DNA of 27,230 nucleotides from a virus. The notes beneath the pieces are model-generated. The model had not been told where the DNA came from, did no database searches, and saw nothing but the letters and a program-made list of their open reading frames with translations. Positions 1 through 6,238 of the stretch are shown here, one piece after another (the stretch's first letter is position 1; the number at the start of each line of letters is the position of its first letter). The position numbers and the translations under genes are program-made. Location of the stretch: positions 1 to 27,230 of the IMG/VR virus record IMGVR_UViG_3300033571_005471; one strand, 5' to 3'.

Positions 1-353
1 CTGCACCGTTCGCAGCTGGGGTCGTTTGGGCCTAATCGCGGCACGTCGCCGTAGATCAGCCCCTTCTGGATTTGATAAACCATTGAATGGGCAATGCCAT
101 ACCGTTTGGCAAGTTCCGCCTTGCTCTCTAGCGAATCCTTAATCTTGATTGCAACCTCATCAGAGAGGCGCCGCTTACTGCACGGCTTGCAAGCAAGGAT
201 CTGTTCAGGTGTCAGGTTGTCAATGTCTGGGCCGCTGATTGAATGCTTGTAGCCGCAAGATTTGCATTTCCACTTTTTGTATTTTCCAGACTTTGTAATT
301 GACGTGCTTTTAACCAGCATCCGACCCCCACACTTCGGGCATTCCAAAGTCAC
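1..353 (-). CDS. Zinc-ribbon and helix-turn-helix protein, 3' end cut by window edge
   Basis: Read directly from the minus strand, about 117 residues are visible before the left edge. The N-terminus has a four-cysteine zinc ribbon (CPKCGG, then CKSCGY about 27 residues later). A second Cys pair (CKPC) follows, then a helix-turn-helix-like segment, SKAELAKRYGIAHSMVYQIQ, and CERC at the edge, perhaps starting another zinc site. This layout suggests nucleic-acid binding: a small regulator, or the recognition part of an HNH-type homing nuclease whose catalytic part would lie outside. The start is GTG at 353, chosen because it overlaps the previous gene's TGA (GTGA), like most junctions here. It is the last visible gene of the leftward operon. 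The exact role is unknown. Confidence 0.75.
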   Translation of the reverse strand, partial: MTLECPKCGGRMLVKSTSITKSGKYKKWKCKSCGYKHSISGPDIDNLTPEQILACKPCSKRRLSDEVAIKIKDSLESKAELAKRYGIAHSMVYQIQKGLIYGDVPRLGPNDPSCERC

Positions 354-595
354 TGCGCCACCACCCCCAGCCTGATTGTGGTGGAGCTGAGCAGCATCTG
401 AGCTAGAAGCCACTCCTCGCCCGTGTCGTCCACCACCAGATAGGCGGGAATGGAGACGGTGCCGCCCCTTTTGTCTTCGGCTTTGATGTCACGAAGCGCG
501 GTGATCTTGGCAGTGGCCTGACTGGGCCAGCCGCGAACGTAGACGTTTTGGCCGATGTTGAATTGCCAGTGGCGGCGTTTGGTTGGGGTGATCAT
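350..595 (-). CDS. Hypothetical small protein, 81 aa
   Basis: ATG start at 595 overlaps the upstream stop as ATGA, and its own stop overlaps the next gene's GTG, so it sits in a translationally coupled chain. The basic N-terminus (MITPTKRRHWQF) is followed by alternating hydrophobic stretches (NVYVRGW, AYLVVDDTGEEWLLAQMLL) that look like a small beta-barrel, SH3-like fold. That reading is inference from the pattern only. There is no signal peptide, membrane segment or catalytic motif, and I do not recognise the family. Confidence 0.7.
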   Translation of the reverse strand: MITPTKRRHWQFNIGQNVYVRGWPSQATAKITALRDIKAEDKRGGTVSIPAYLVVDDTGEEWLLAQMLLSSTTIRLGVVAQ

Positions 596-918
596 GGTTG
601 GTTTTCCAGTTGCTTTAACCGCTGAAGTGCGGCCTTGATAATGTCAATTCCGTCATCTGTAAGCGAGCATCCTGTTTCCAGTGCTTGTAGTCCCTGCTCC
701 GCCAGCGACGGAGGCTTCGGGCGGCGGGCGGCGAAGAGAAATTCAGACGATTGATGCCATCCATCGTCTTTGATCCACTCGCAACACGCCTCCAGCTCCT
801 GATCTGCGCCCCATTGCGCAGCGCGGTTGGCGACGCCCAGCACAGCGCCATCCTTATATGGCTCGCTTAGCCATTCCGTGAACAACTTAGGCGGCACCTT
901 CACAGGATGATCAGCCAC
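592..918 (-). CDS. Hypothetical phage protein, 108 aa
   Basis: Soluble, acidic and Trp-rich (EWLSEPYKDGAVLGVANRAAQWG, shortened here to its key W and G residues, then CCEWIKDDGWH), ending in a predicted helix (IIKAALQRLKQLENQ). The start is GTG at 918. A strong Shine-Dalgarno, GGAGG, lies 6 bases before it and settles the start. The gene overlaps its upstream neighbour by 8 bases and its downstream neighbour by 4. The opening with a helical, Trp-containing segment followed by a Cys pair feels like a small accessory protein of cyanobacterial phages, but I cannot name a domain. No function is assigned. Confidence 0.75.
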   Translation of the reverse strand: MADHPVKVPPKLFTEWLSEPYKDGAVLGVANRAAQWGADQELEACCEWIKDDGWHQSSEFLFAARRPKPPSLAEQGLQALETGCSLTDDGIDIIKAALQRLKQLENQP

Positions 919-1084
919 GCCTCACCTCCATCCCCTGTAACTCAATCTCCCGCCCCAGCACTGCGGCCCCAGCGACCATGCCCATCAGGCACAGCGCGAG
1001 GGCGATCACGGCTCGGCGACGGGCAACGGCCTGGGCAGCAGCTGCAGCACGTCGCCGCTGGTCCTGCCGGAGCGCAACAGCCAA
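911..1084 (-). CDS. Small single-pass membrane protein, start uncertain
   Basis: The C-terminal half has one clear membrane segment, VIALALCLMGMVAGAAVLG, followed by a short charged tail (REIELQGMEVRRG). Upstream in frame is an Arg/Ala-rich stretch. The frame stays open to 1285, but that part overlaps the better-supported 58-aa gene, so a long form is unlikely. Possible starts are TTG at 1084 (57 aa, given here) and GTG at 1009 (32 aa). The 1009 GTG overlaps, as GTGA, the stop of a 32-codon ATG frame running from 1104. If that is the true arrangement, two 32-aa peptides are encoded. The role is unknown; the size suits a small membrane-active or accessory peptide. Confidence 0.45.
   Translation of the reverse strand: MAVALRQDQRRRAAAAAQAVARRRAVIALALCLMGMVAGAAVLGREIELQGMEVRRG
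925..929 (-). promoter_or_regulatory. Strong Shine-Dalgarno (GGAGG) for the 108-aa gene
   Basis: GGAGG on the minus strand lies 6 bases upstream of the GTG at 918 and within the last codons of the preceding small membrane-protein frame. Most other starts in this window have weak or no SD and rely on stop/start overlap, so this site stands out and fixes the GTG start. Confidence 0.7.
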
Positions 1085-1091
1085 GCGGTGA

Positions 1092-1268
1092 TTAGATGGA
1101 GCATGGGGTTTCGGTGATGCTGATAATCTCTGCGCCTGGGAATTGGACCTGGAAGGCCTCTCGAACGGCAGCACGATTCCACCCCTTGGGGCATGTCCAT
1201 TCGAGCTTGTGGATTGTGTCATCGGTGGGACGGCGATAAGTGATCTTGTGGGTGATTCCGGTGAACAT
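1092..1268 (-). CDS. Hypothetical small protein, 58 aa
   Basis: ATG at 1268 lies 3 bases after the stop of the upstream gene, and the stop is TAA at 1092-1094. The product begins MFTGITHKITYRRPTDD and has a central KLEWTCPKGWNRAAVREAF segment and a C-terminal PGAEIISITETPC. Its mixed composition and codon use look like a real soluble protein, unlike the Ala/Arg-rich alternative frames across the same bases. The fold suggests a small alpha/beta unit (strand, helix AAVREAFQ, strand AEIISIT). I do not recognise a family. It overlaps and displaces the upstream part of the neighbouring membrane-protein frame. Confidence 0.65.
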   Translation of the reverse strand: MFTGITHKITYRRPTDDTIHKLEWTCPKGWNRAAVREAFQVQFPGAEIISITETPCSI

Positions 1269-1271
1269 GGT

Positions 1272-1589
1272 TCAAGAGGCGTCACGGGCAGAGGTGATGA
1301 GTTCGCGGATGATCTCCAGTTCAGTGAGCAGGTCGTCGGCTATACCCCTGGGCAGCGCTGGGCCTGAATCCCAAGCGTTGTCATTGATCGCGCTGGCGTT
1401 TGTCTTCGCCGCGTCGATCAACCCCACCATCAACGGCATCAGCGGCCTATTCCGCTCGCCGCAGTCGCGCAGGGTCAGCAGGGAGTAGACGTGTGCAGGG
1501 ATCGCAGCACGGGCGGCCTGGAGGATCAGGTCGGAAAGTGCGGGGTTGCATTCAAAGGGGGTGAGGGTGGGGTTCTGCATAGAAGTCAT
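1272..1589 (-). CDS. Hypothetical helical protein, about 105 aa
   Basis: The start is ATG at 1589 (MTSMQNPTLTPFECNPALS). It overlaps the stop of the upstream gene as ATGA, so I prefer it to the longer open frame reaching 1772, whose extra part is Arg/Pro-rich and out of keeping. The protein is mainly helical (LSDLILQAARAAIPAHVYSL, DDLLTELEIIRELITSARDA, both amphipathic). No catalytic or metal motif is visible. The next gene starts 3 bases after its stop, consistent with one operon. Function unknown. Confidence 0.65.
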   Translation of the reverse strand: MTSMQNPTLTPFECNPALSDLILQAARAAIPAHVYSLLTLRDCGERNRPLMPLMVGLIDAAKTNASAINDNAWDSGPALPRGIADDLLTELEIIRELITSARDAS

Positions 1590-1795
1590 CGCGTTCTGCC
1601 AAGCGAAGGGTTGCGTTCTTCGGCGGTCAGGCTGGGGTGGTCGTACCAGTCCGGATACTCCTGAGGCTGGTCTTCGTCGGTGGGGTCGTCGTCGGTGGGG
1701 GCGTAGAGAGTGGGGGTCACAGGCGAGTGGTGCAGACCTACCAACTCTACCGCTAAGGAACCGGATTTGCACCTATGATGAGGCAGATCCGTCAC
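1586..1795 (-). CDS. Hypothetical acidic small protein, start uncertain
   Basis: The C-terminal part is rich in Asp, Glu, Pro and Tyr (TDDDPTDEDQPQEYPDWYDH, then SLTAEERNPSLGRTR). The stop overlaps the next gene as ATGA, which supports translation through this frame. The start is unclear. GTG at 1795 gives 69 aa; a TTG or GTG further in is possible; the open frame extends to 1987 but would then run antisense to the first 180 bases of the sigma gene. If 1795 is right, its start lies only 10 bases from the divergent sigma start at 1806, leaving no room for separate promoters. Confidence 0.45.
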   Translation of the reverse strand: MTDLPHHRCKSGSLAVELVGLHHSPVTPTLYAPTDDDPTDEDQPQEYPDWYDHPSLTAEERNPSLGRTR

Positions 1796-1805
1796 ACTCG
1801 TCCCG

Positions 1806-2867
1806 GTGCCTGCCAGCTCCACCCAGTCCTGGTGGCTCGAATCGATCGGCCGGGTGGCCCTGCTCACGCCGGCCGAGGAAATCGAGCTGGGCACCGCGAT
1901 CCAGCGATGGCAGCAGCATCCCGACCCGTGCCCGCCAGGCATCCGGCGCAGGGGCATCCGAGCCCGTGACCGATTTGTGAGCGCCAATCTCCGGCTAGTG
2001 GTCGACTACGTGGCGAAGCGCTGCCACCGGCTGGCCAAAGCGTTTGACCGCGAAGACCTGATCCAGGCGGGCAACATGGCCCTGATCACCGCCGCCGAGC
2101 GATTTGACCCGACCCGTGGCTATCGGTTCTCCACCTACGGCTACTGGTGGATCCGCCAAGGCGTCAACTTATGGGTTGACAAGCACGGCCGGTCGATCGC
2201 CATTCCAGGTTCCCACTGCCAGCACCTGGCGAAACTGGGCCCGATTACGCAACGACTAGAGCGCGAACTGGGCCGCCTGCCAACACAATCTGAGATTGCC
2301 GCCGAGCTGGGCGTCAGCCTGAAGGTCCTAGCAGCAGTGCGCGAAAACGGCAGGGGGATCGGATCGCTCGACCAAGTGGTAACCGATGACGGGCTGGAGC
2401 TTGGCAGCACGGTGGCGGTGTGGGACCGGTCGCTAGAGGATGAGGAAGATGAGCGCGAAAGATGGCGGCAGGCTGAGCAACTGCGCGGCCTGATCGCCAG
2501 GTTGGCGCCGCAGGATCAGCGGCTGCTGTGCATGGCTTGGGGCCTAGACGGTGTGGAGATCCCCCGCGCAGAACTGGCTCAGCAGGAGGGCCTGAGCACA
2601 CGGGCGCTGGAGGTGCGGCTAGAGCGGCTGCAGGCGTCGCTGGCGGCTGAGTCGGTGCAGCTGGTGCTGGTGGCTGTGGCACGGGAGAAGGTTGAACTGA
2701 AGAAGTGGCCCAGGCGAAAACGAAAGCGGCCAGATCAGCTAGTGTTGGTGCCAGTCGAAAGGGTCAAGCCCAAGCCTGTTGTCTTACGCAGATGCGGATC
2801 CAATTTGCGAAACTGGCTGACGCTGCGGGAGCGGCTGCGGCTGGCGGTTAGTAATGGGAGTTGGTGA
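1806..2867 (+). CDS. Sigma-70 family RNA polymerase sigma factor, phage-borne, divergent -35 reader
   Basis: It directs RNA polymerase to promoters. Visible in order: region 1.2 (about 9-40, WWLESIGRVALLTPAEEIELG); region 2 (about 56-134, RFVSANLRLVVDYVAKR, EDLIQAGNMALITAAERFD, YRFSTYGYWWIRQ); region 3 (about 135-210); region 4 (about 225-280, LRGLIARLAPQDQRLL, WGLDG); and a very basic tail (296-350, KKWPRRKRKRP). Region 1.1 is absent. The region 2.3/2.4 residues for -10 opening are kept (F108, T110, Y111, W114, W115, Q118), but the usual ITR is VNL. In region 4.2 the helix is STRALEVRLER instead of TRERIRQIEA, so two key -35 contacts are lost (E to A267, R to V270). The start is GTG at 1806; TGA at 1779-1781 closes the frame upstream. 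It lies opposite the late operon. It may read the repeated late element (inference). Confidence 0.93.
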   Translation: MPASSTQSWWLESIGRVALLTPAEEIELGTAIQRWQQHPDPCPPGIRRRGIRARDRFVSANLRLVVDYVAKRCHRLAKAFDREDLIQAGNMALITAAERFDPTRGYRFSTYGYWWIRQGVNLWVDKHGRSIAIPGSHCQHLAKLGPITQRLERELGRLPTQSEIAAELGVSLKVLAAVRENGRGIGSLDQVVTDDGLELGSTVAVWDRSLEDEEDERERWRQAEQLRGLIARLAPQDQRLLCMAWGLDGVEIPRAELAQQEGLSTRALEVRLERLQASLAAESVQLVLVAVAREKVELKKWPRRKRKRPDQLVLVPVERVKPKPVVLRRCGSNLRNWLTLRERLRLAVSNGSW

Positions 2868-2899
2868 TGGTGTGGCCCACCTGGCGGGTGTTGATGGGG

Positions 2900-3181
2900 T
2901 CAGGCTGCTGAGCGGCGCCCCAGTCCCAGCTCCCGCGCCCACTGGTGATGCTCATCCGTCGGCTCGCCCAGTACCGGCGCACCCTTCAGCGCCAGCTCCA
3001 CCTGCAGGTTGGCCGCCTTGCGCTGCAGCTCAATGATCAAATGCTGCTGGTGATACCAAGCCTGAATCAGCTCGTCGCAGCGCTCCGCCAGCTGATCCCG
3101 GCCCATGTGCGCGGCGGCGCGGCGGTCGCGTTCCATCTCGAAACAGCTCGACAGGCTGAGGGTGAGATCGAGACCCAGCAT
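2900..3181 (-). CDS. Hypothetical helical/coiled-coil protein, up to 93 aa
   Basis: The core is a long helix with heptad-like spacing (QLAERCDELIQAWYHQQHLI, then ELQRKAANLQVELAL), suggesting a short coiled coil, followed by a charged tail ending LGLGRRSAA. ATG at 3181 gives 93 aa. Internal ATGs at 3136 (MERDRR) and 3106 (MGRDQL) are equally possible because none has a good Shine-Dalgarno. The gene is convergent with the sigma gene, whose stop lies 32 bases away. Its start at 3181 shares the palindrome CATG with the plus-strand start at 3180. Function unknown. Confidence 0.65.
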   Translation of the reverse strand: MLGLDLTLSLSSCFEMERDRRAAAHMGRDQLAERCDELIQAWYHQQHLIIELQRKAANLQVELALKGAPVLGEPTDEHHQWARELGLGRRSAA

Positions 3182-3377
3182 GTCCGCAACGCAGTTGGTT
3201 CAGTCTGTGCAGCCACCTGTGCAGCCCACGCCATACATCACCGTCAAGCGTGACGCCCGTGGTGGCGCCTGCTGGGTCGTGGTGGGCCTGGGTACAGAGG
3301 TGCGCTGCTACTGCGGCCAGCGGGCGGTGGCGATGCTGGAGATGATGTGCGCCTCTCGCGGGATCCCGACGCCTTAG
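3180..3377 (+). CDS. Hypothetical small protein, 65 aa, plus strand
   Basis: ATG at 3180 (MSATQLVQSVQPPVQPTPYI) ends with TAG just before the metallophosphoesterase stop at 3382. The body (ITVKRDARGGACWVVVGLGT, EVRCYCGQRAVAMLEMM) looks like a beta-hairpin followed by a helix. Its codons end mostly in G or C, as in neighbouring real genes. It fills an otherwise empty 200-base gap between two minus-strand genes, which is the main reason for calling it. The open frame extends back to 3105, but that part lies antisense to the 93-aa gene. An AGGGTGAG about 13 bases upstream is a weak ribosome site. No family recognised. Confidence 0.5.
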   Translation: MSATQLVQSVQPPVQPTPYITVKRDARGGACWVVVGLGTEVRCYCGQRAVAMLEMMCASRGIPTP

Positions 3378-3381
3378 GCGG

Positions 3382-4530
3382 TCACTCGGTGAAGATGGGG
3401 AACGATCCGGCGAACCCCTTGTGGCTGTGCAGGAACCGCATCCCCTGCTGCGGCCGCTCGATCCGATAGCCGCTCTGCAGGCCGTAGGGTGCGCATCCTG
3501 GCAGGCTGCCATTGCTGGTGGCCCTAGAGCCGAACCCCAGCGTGTGGAAATGGCCGTGGAAGGTGTGATCAGCCGGCACCGACTGATCCAGGTTCTTGGC
3601 GTGTTTGTCCACGTTCCACAGTGGCCCGGCCGCCCCGCCGTTGTATCGAACCGAATCACCATGGAAGAACCGCAACCGCTTGCCGTACACGTCCAGGTAG
3701 AGGCAGTCAGCATCAGCAATGAACCACTCCAGTCGCGATTCGTCCCGGTAATGCCGGCGCATTGAGCAGTACGCCAGATGCTCGTAGCTGTTCTCGGTGG
3801 CGTTGCTCTGCTGCTTCTTGGTGTTTCGCCCGTGATTGCCCACGTTGCACGGGATGAGGACTCTCTCCAGGTCGGAGTGCTCCAGCAGGTAGTCCAGTCC
3901 TCGCACGATCGCCCGCTCGCACCTGACGATCTGTTGCGTTGTGGTCAGCGTCTGATTCTGCACCGCATCACCATGGAGCTCACCCTCGATTAGATCGCCG
4001 CCCAGCCAGACCACGGCCTCCCGAATTGTCGCCGTGCTCCGTTGCCCGTTGATCACCTTAAGCGCATTGCGGAACACGGCATCTAGTCGGTCATCGAATA
4101 TCTCAGGGTTGAACTCATTGAGCCCATTGACGGATGACGGTTTGACGATCTGCCCGCAGTGCAAATCAGACAGCAGCAAGATTGGCACCGCCTCATCCTT
4201 CTGCGGATCCTTTGGCGGGGTGATCGTGCCTTGGTCAAAAATGTCCTTGATTTCAAGTGCCAGCGTCAGCGCATCCTGCACCGTTTCCAACTTGGCTAGT
4301 GCCCTTTCGGCGCTGGCCCTGGCGTCCCGCGTCTCTGCCCGCAACCGCCGCGCCTCAAGCTGCAGGGCCAGCAGCTCATCGGCCGTGTCGTTGCGTTTCC
4401 CATTTGGGCAGCACCCCGGCTTGCACATCGGCCGCTTCTGGCCCGACTCTTCAACCCACTCAATTGACGATTCAGGGATCCAGGCTCTACAGGGCCTCGA
4501 CCGGCGACATTGATAGGTGCGTTCGGTCAT
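3382..4530 (-). CDS. Calcineurin-like metallophosphoesterase, 382 aa
   Basis: A dimetal phosphohydrolase, probably acting on phosphodiester or nucleotide substrates; the actual substrate is unknown. Residues 8-45 hold a Cys-rich region (CRRSRPC, MCKPGCC) that may bind zinc. Residues 50-100 form a charged helix likely to be a coiled coil. The catalytic domain runs from about 115 to 335 with the family motifs in order: SDLHCG (D122, H124), GGD (D179), GNHGR (N232, H233), FHGDS (H290, D292) and GHFH (H327, H329). All metal ligands appear intact. It resembles a phage group with a NGxNEFNPEI segment after the first motif, here VNGLNEFNPEI. It lies 15 bases downstream of the HNH gene, so a role in DNA processing is plausible but unproved. 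Confidence 0.9.
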   Translation of the reverse strand: MTERTYQCRRSRPCRAWIPESSIEWVEESGQKRPMCKPGCCPNGKRNDTADELLALQLEARRLRAETRDARASAERALAKLETVQDALTLALEIKDIFDQGTITPPKDPQKDEAVPILLLSDLHCGQIVKPSSVNGLNEFNPEIFDDRLDAVFRNALKVINGQRSTATIREAVVWLGGDLIEGELHGDAVQNQTLTTTQQIVRCERAIVRGLDYLLEHSDLERVLIPCNVGNHGRNTKKQQSNATENSYEHLAYCSMRRHYRDESRLEWFIADADCLYLDVYGKRLRFFHGDSVRYNGGAAGPLWNVDKHAKNLDQSVPADHTFHGHFHTLGFGSRATSNGSLPGCAPYGLQSGYRIERPQQGMRFLHSHKGFAGSFPIFTE

Positions 4531-4545
4531 CGCCTTACAGGACCG

Positions 4546-4887
4546 TCACGGCTGGGGCTCTGGAGATGCCTCAGTCTGTTGAGTCCCATTGATCCACCCA
4601 TCAATCCGCGCCGCCCGATCCGGGCAGTGCCAGGGTTGGTGGGTGAACCACTCCCGCCAGTCGCTGGAGCCCTTGGCCCCGTTGCACCGCCGGCAGGCCG
4701 GCACTAGGTTTTCGGCCACGGTCAGCCCGCCACGGGAGCGCGGCAGCACGTGGTCAAGGGTATCGGCTGGGTCGGCGCAGTAGCCGCACTGGTGGTCCCA
4801 CTCGGCGAAAATCCGGCGCCGGAACCTGGCTGTGGTGACTTTCTTGGGTTGGAGCTCGGTCTGATCGATCAGGTGACCGAAGGGCAT
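4546..4887 (-). CDS. HNH endonuclease, 113 aa
   Basis: A small DNA endonuclease of the McrA-like HNH fold. The motif is complete: CGYC (C34, C37), DH (D45, H46), a central N60 in GGLTVAENLVPACRRCN, and a second Cys pair (C65, C68) for structural zinc. The basic N-terminus (KKVTTARFRRRIF) fits DNA binding. The start ATG at 4887 overlaps the endolysin stop by one base (TGATG). In many long-tailed phages a single-copy HNH next to terminase helps packaging. Here it lies between the lysis genes and the metallophosphoesterase, with terminase not in view. A packaging role or a selfish homing role are both possible. Confidence 0.93.
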   Translation of the reverse strand: MPFGHLIDQTELQPKKVTTARFRRRIFAEWDHQCGYCADPADTLDHVLPRSRGGLTVAENLVPACRRCNGAKGSSDWREWFTHQPWHCPDRAARIDGWINGTQQTEASPEPQP

Positions 4888-6086
4888 CAGCGCTCAGCGA
4901 TGACTGCCCAGCCCGTGTTGCTCCCTTCCACCATCCACCTAGGGCCGAAATTCCGCCGGCTGTACTTCATGAACCGCGCCACCCCTCCGATGGTTTTGCC
5001 GCCCACTAGGTCGGCCTCACCGAACGGATCGTGAACGATCAAATTGTCTCGATCGTGACCCACCACAATCAGCCAGTGGCCGCCGCCGCTCGGTGCCGAC
5101 ACGGGCCCCCGGTGCAGGAAGCCACAGGGCACCGGCACGCCCTTGGCGATCTGGTCTTCAATCGTGCGCCAGCCGGCCACCTTGGTGAACTTCGCTTGGA
5201 TGCCGTAGCTCGACAGGACCCGAATCTGCGCGGTCGGGTCGGTGGTGTCGCCATAGAACTGGACCCGCTTCAGATACTGATCGTCGCCGTTGGGCCCCGT
5301 GAGAGTGGCGGGCTTGAGGTACTGCAGCAGCATTGCGCAGCTTGAGCTAAAGCACATCCGCGCCGCCTGCGCTCGATCAACTGAGTCCATCTGGCTATAC
5401 CAAGGCACCTGCAGCGGGTTGCCGTGGCCGCCCTGCTGCTGAAGCTCCACCGCAGGGCGCCCAACGAACAGCACCACCTCTGCGGCACGGCGACGGGTCA
5501 AGCCCGGAAGATCCTTGTCGCCGGCCTTGTTCCACCTGGGCAGCTCTGCAGTGACCACTGCGGCCGGATCCTCACCCGCCAGGATGCGGCGCCGCAGGGT
5601 TGAATCCTGCATGGCGCCGATGCCGATGTTGTAAGTCCAACTTACAAGTGCGGCGATGCGATTGGGCGCCCAACCGGCGACCGCAGGAATGGCCTGTGCA
5701 ATGGCGCTGTAGAAGCGCTGCAGGTCGGCGCCTAGCTGGGCATCGGCCTGGGCCTGCGTGATGGCCTGGCCCATCTGCACGGCCTTGCCATTGATGCTGG
5801 TGGATCCCCATCCGATCGTTGGCACGCCAGCGGGGCACAGGTAGGCCTGCAGGTGGCAACCCTCGAACTCCTTGACTATTCGCAGGGCCGGGGCCAGCCA
5901 GGCGGCCACCGGAGCCGGAGCCGCTGCCGCAGGACTCCCCTGTGCCCGCCAGCCCTCAGTGAATGCCTGCCGCTGCTCAGTGGTGGCCCGCTCCCATGCG
6001 GCCTCCCACGCGGCCAGCTGGTGGGGGGTCATCGTGCCGGCGCGGGCGACGTGTTCAGCAGCGGCGCGGAAGGTGGCGAATGTCAT
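4887..6086 (-). CDS. Two-domain endolysin: GH24 muramidase plus C39-like cysteine peptidase
   Basis: It cuts peptidoglycan at the end of infection. Residues 1-55 are a helical N-terminal unit (HQLAAWEAAWERATTEQRQ). A GH24 lysozyme domain follows (about 65-215): E75 in KEFEG, then 8 residues to C84, then 5 to T90 in TIGWG. This is the E-8-(D/C)-5-T arrangement, with Cys where T4 lysozyme has Asp. The C-terminal domain (about 225-390) resembles papain-fold C39_2 peptidases: VPWYSQMD, then C245 in RMCFSSSCAM, H337 in GGGHWLIVVG and D353 in VHDPFG, a full C-H-D set. So glycan and peptide bonds may both be targets. There is no signal peptide, so export depends on the holin. The start overlaps the 51-aa gene by ATGA. 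Confidence 0.92.
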   Translation of the reverse strand: MTFATFRAAAEHVARAGTMTPHQLAAWEAAWERATTEQRQAFTEGWRAQGSPAAAAPAPVAAWLAPALRIVKEFEGCHLQAYLCPAGVPTIGWGSTSINGKAVQMGQAITQAQADAQLGADLQRFYSAIAQAIPAVAGWAPNRIAALVSWTYNIGIGAMQDSTLRRRILAGEDPAAVVTAELPRWNKAGDKDLPGLTRRRAAEVVLFVGRPAVELQQQGGHGNPLQVPWYSQMDSVDRAQAARMCFSSSCAMLLQYLKPATLTGPNGDDQYLKRVQFYGDTTDPTAQIRVLSSYGIQAKFTKVAGWRTIEDQIAKGVPVPCGFLHRGPVSAPSGGGHWLIVVGHDRDNLIVHDPFGEADLVGGKTIGGVARFMKYSRRNFGPRWMVEGSNTGWAVIAER

Positions 6087-6238
6087 CGGAGATCTGGCAA
6101 GCGGTCGGAGAGGGACTGATCGGCGCGGCGGTAGAGCCGGCGCCAGAGGGGCTTTACCACCAATTCAGAGAATCCGGTGGTGAACAACCACACCGCCAGC
6201 CCTGCCAGCAGATCAGCGTTGAGGTTGAGGTGATTCAT
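6083..6238 (-). CDS. Small membrane protein of the lysis block, 51 aa
   Basis: ATG at 6238 and TGA at 6083-6085, overlapping both neighbours as ATGA, which strongly supports it. After a short N-terminus (MNHLNLNADL) there is one hydrophobic segment (LAGLAVWLFTTGFSELVV), then a basic tail (KPLWRRLYRRADQ). One membrane span with a positive C-terminal side, directly before the endolysin, fits a holin-like or holin-accessory role. This is inference from position and topology, as no sequence family is recognised. Confidence 0.75.
   Translation of the reverse strand: MNHLNLNADLLAGLAVWLFTTGFSELVVKPLWRRLYRRADQSLSDRLPDLR

Noticed and set aside
1092-1285. Long 124-aa form of the small membrane protein starting at 1285
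   Set aside because: It would overlap the whole 58-aa gene in another frame; the N-terminal part is low-complexity, and junction spacing favours the 58-aa gene.
1590-1772. Longer N-terminus for the helical 105-aa protein
   Set aside because: The extra 61 residues are Arg/Pro-rich and overlap the acidic gene; ATG 1589 forms the usual ATGA junction.
1774-1779. TATGAT as a -10 box for the sigma gene, 26 bases before its GTG
   Set aside because: No reasonable -35 lies 16-18 bases upstream and there is no TGn extension. One near-consensus hexamer is not enough.
2868-2899. Possible bidirectional terminator between the convergent sigma and 93-aa genes
   Set aside because: Only short imperfect inverted repeats (CCACC/GGGTG-like) are seen, with no U-run in either direction.
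3030-3719. 229-aa minus-strand frame across the phosphoesterase end
   Set aside because: It lies in another frame of a gene with intact catalytic motifs, and its product is low-complexity.
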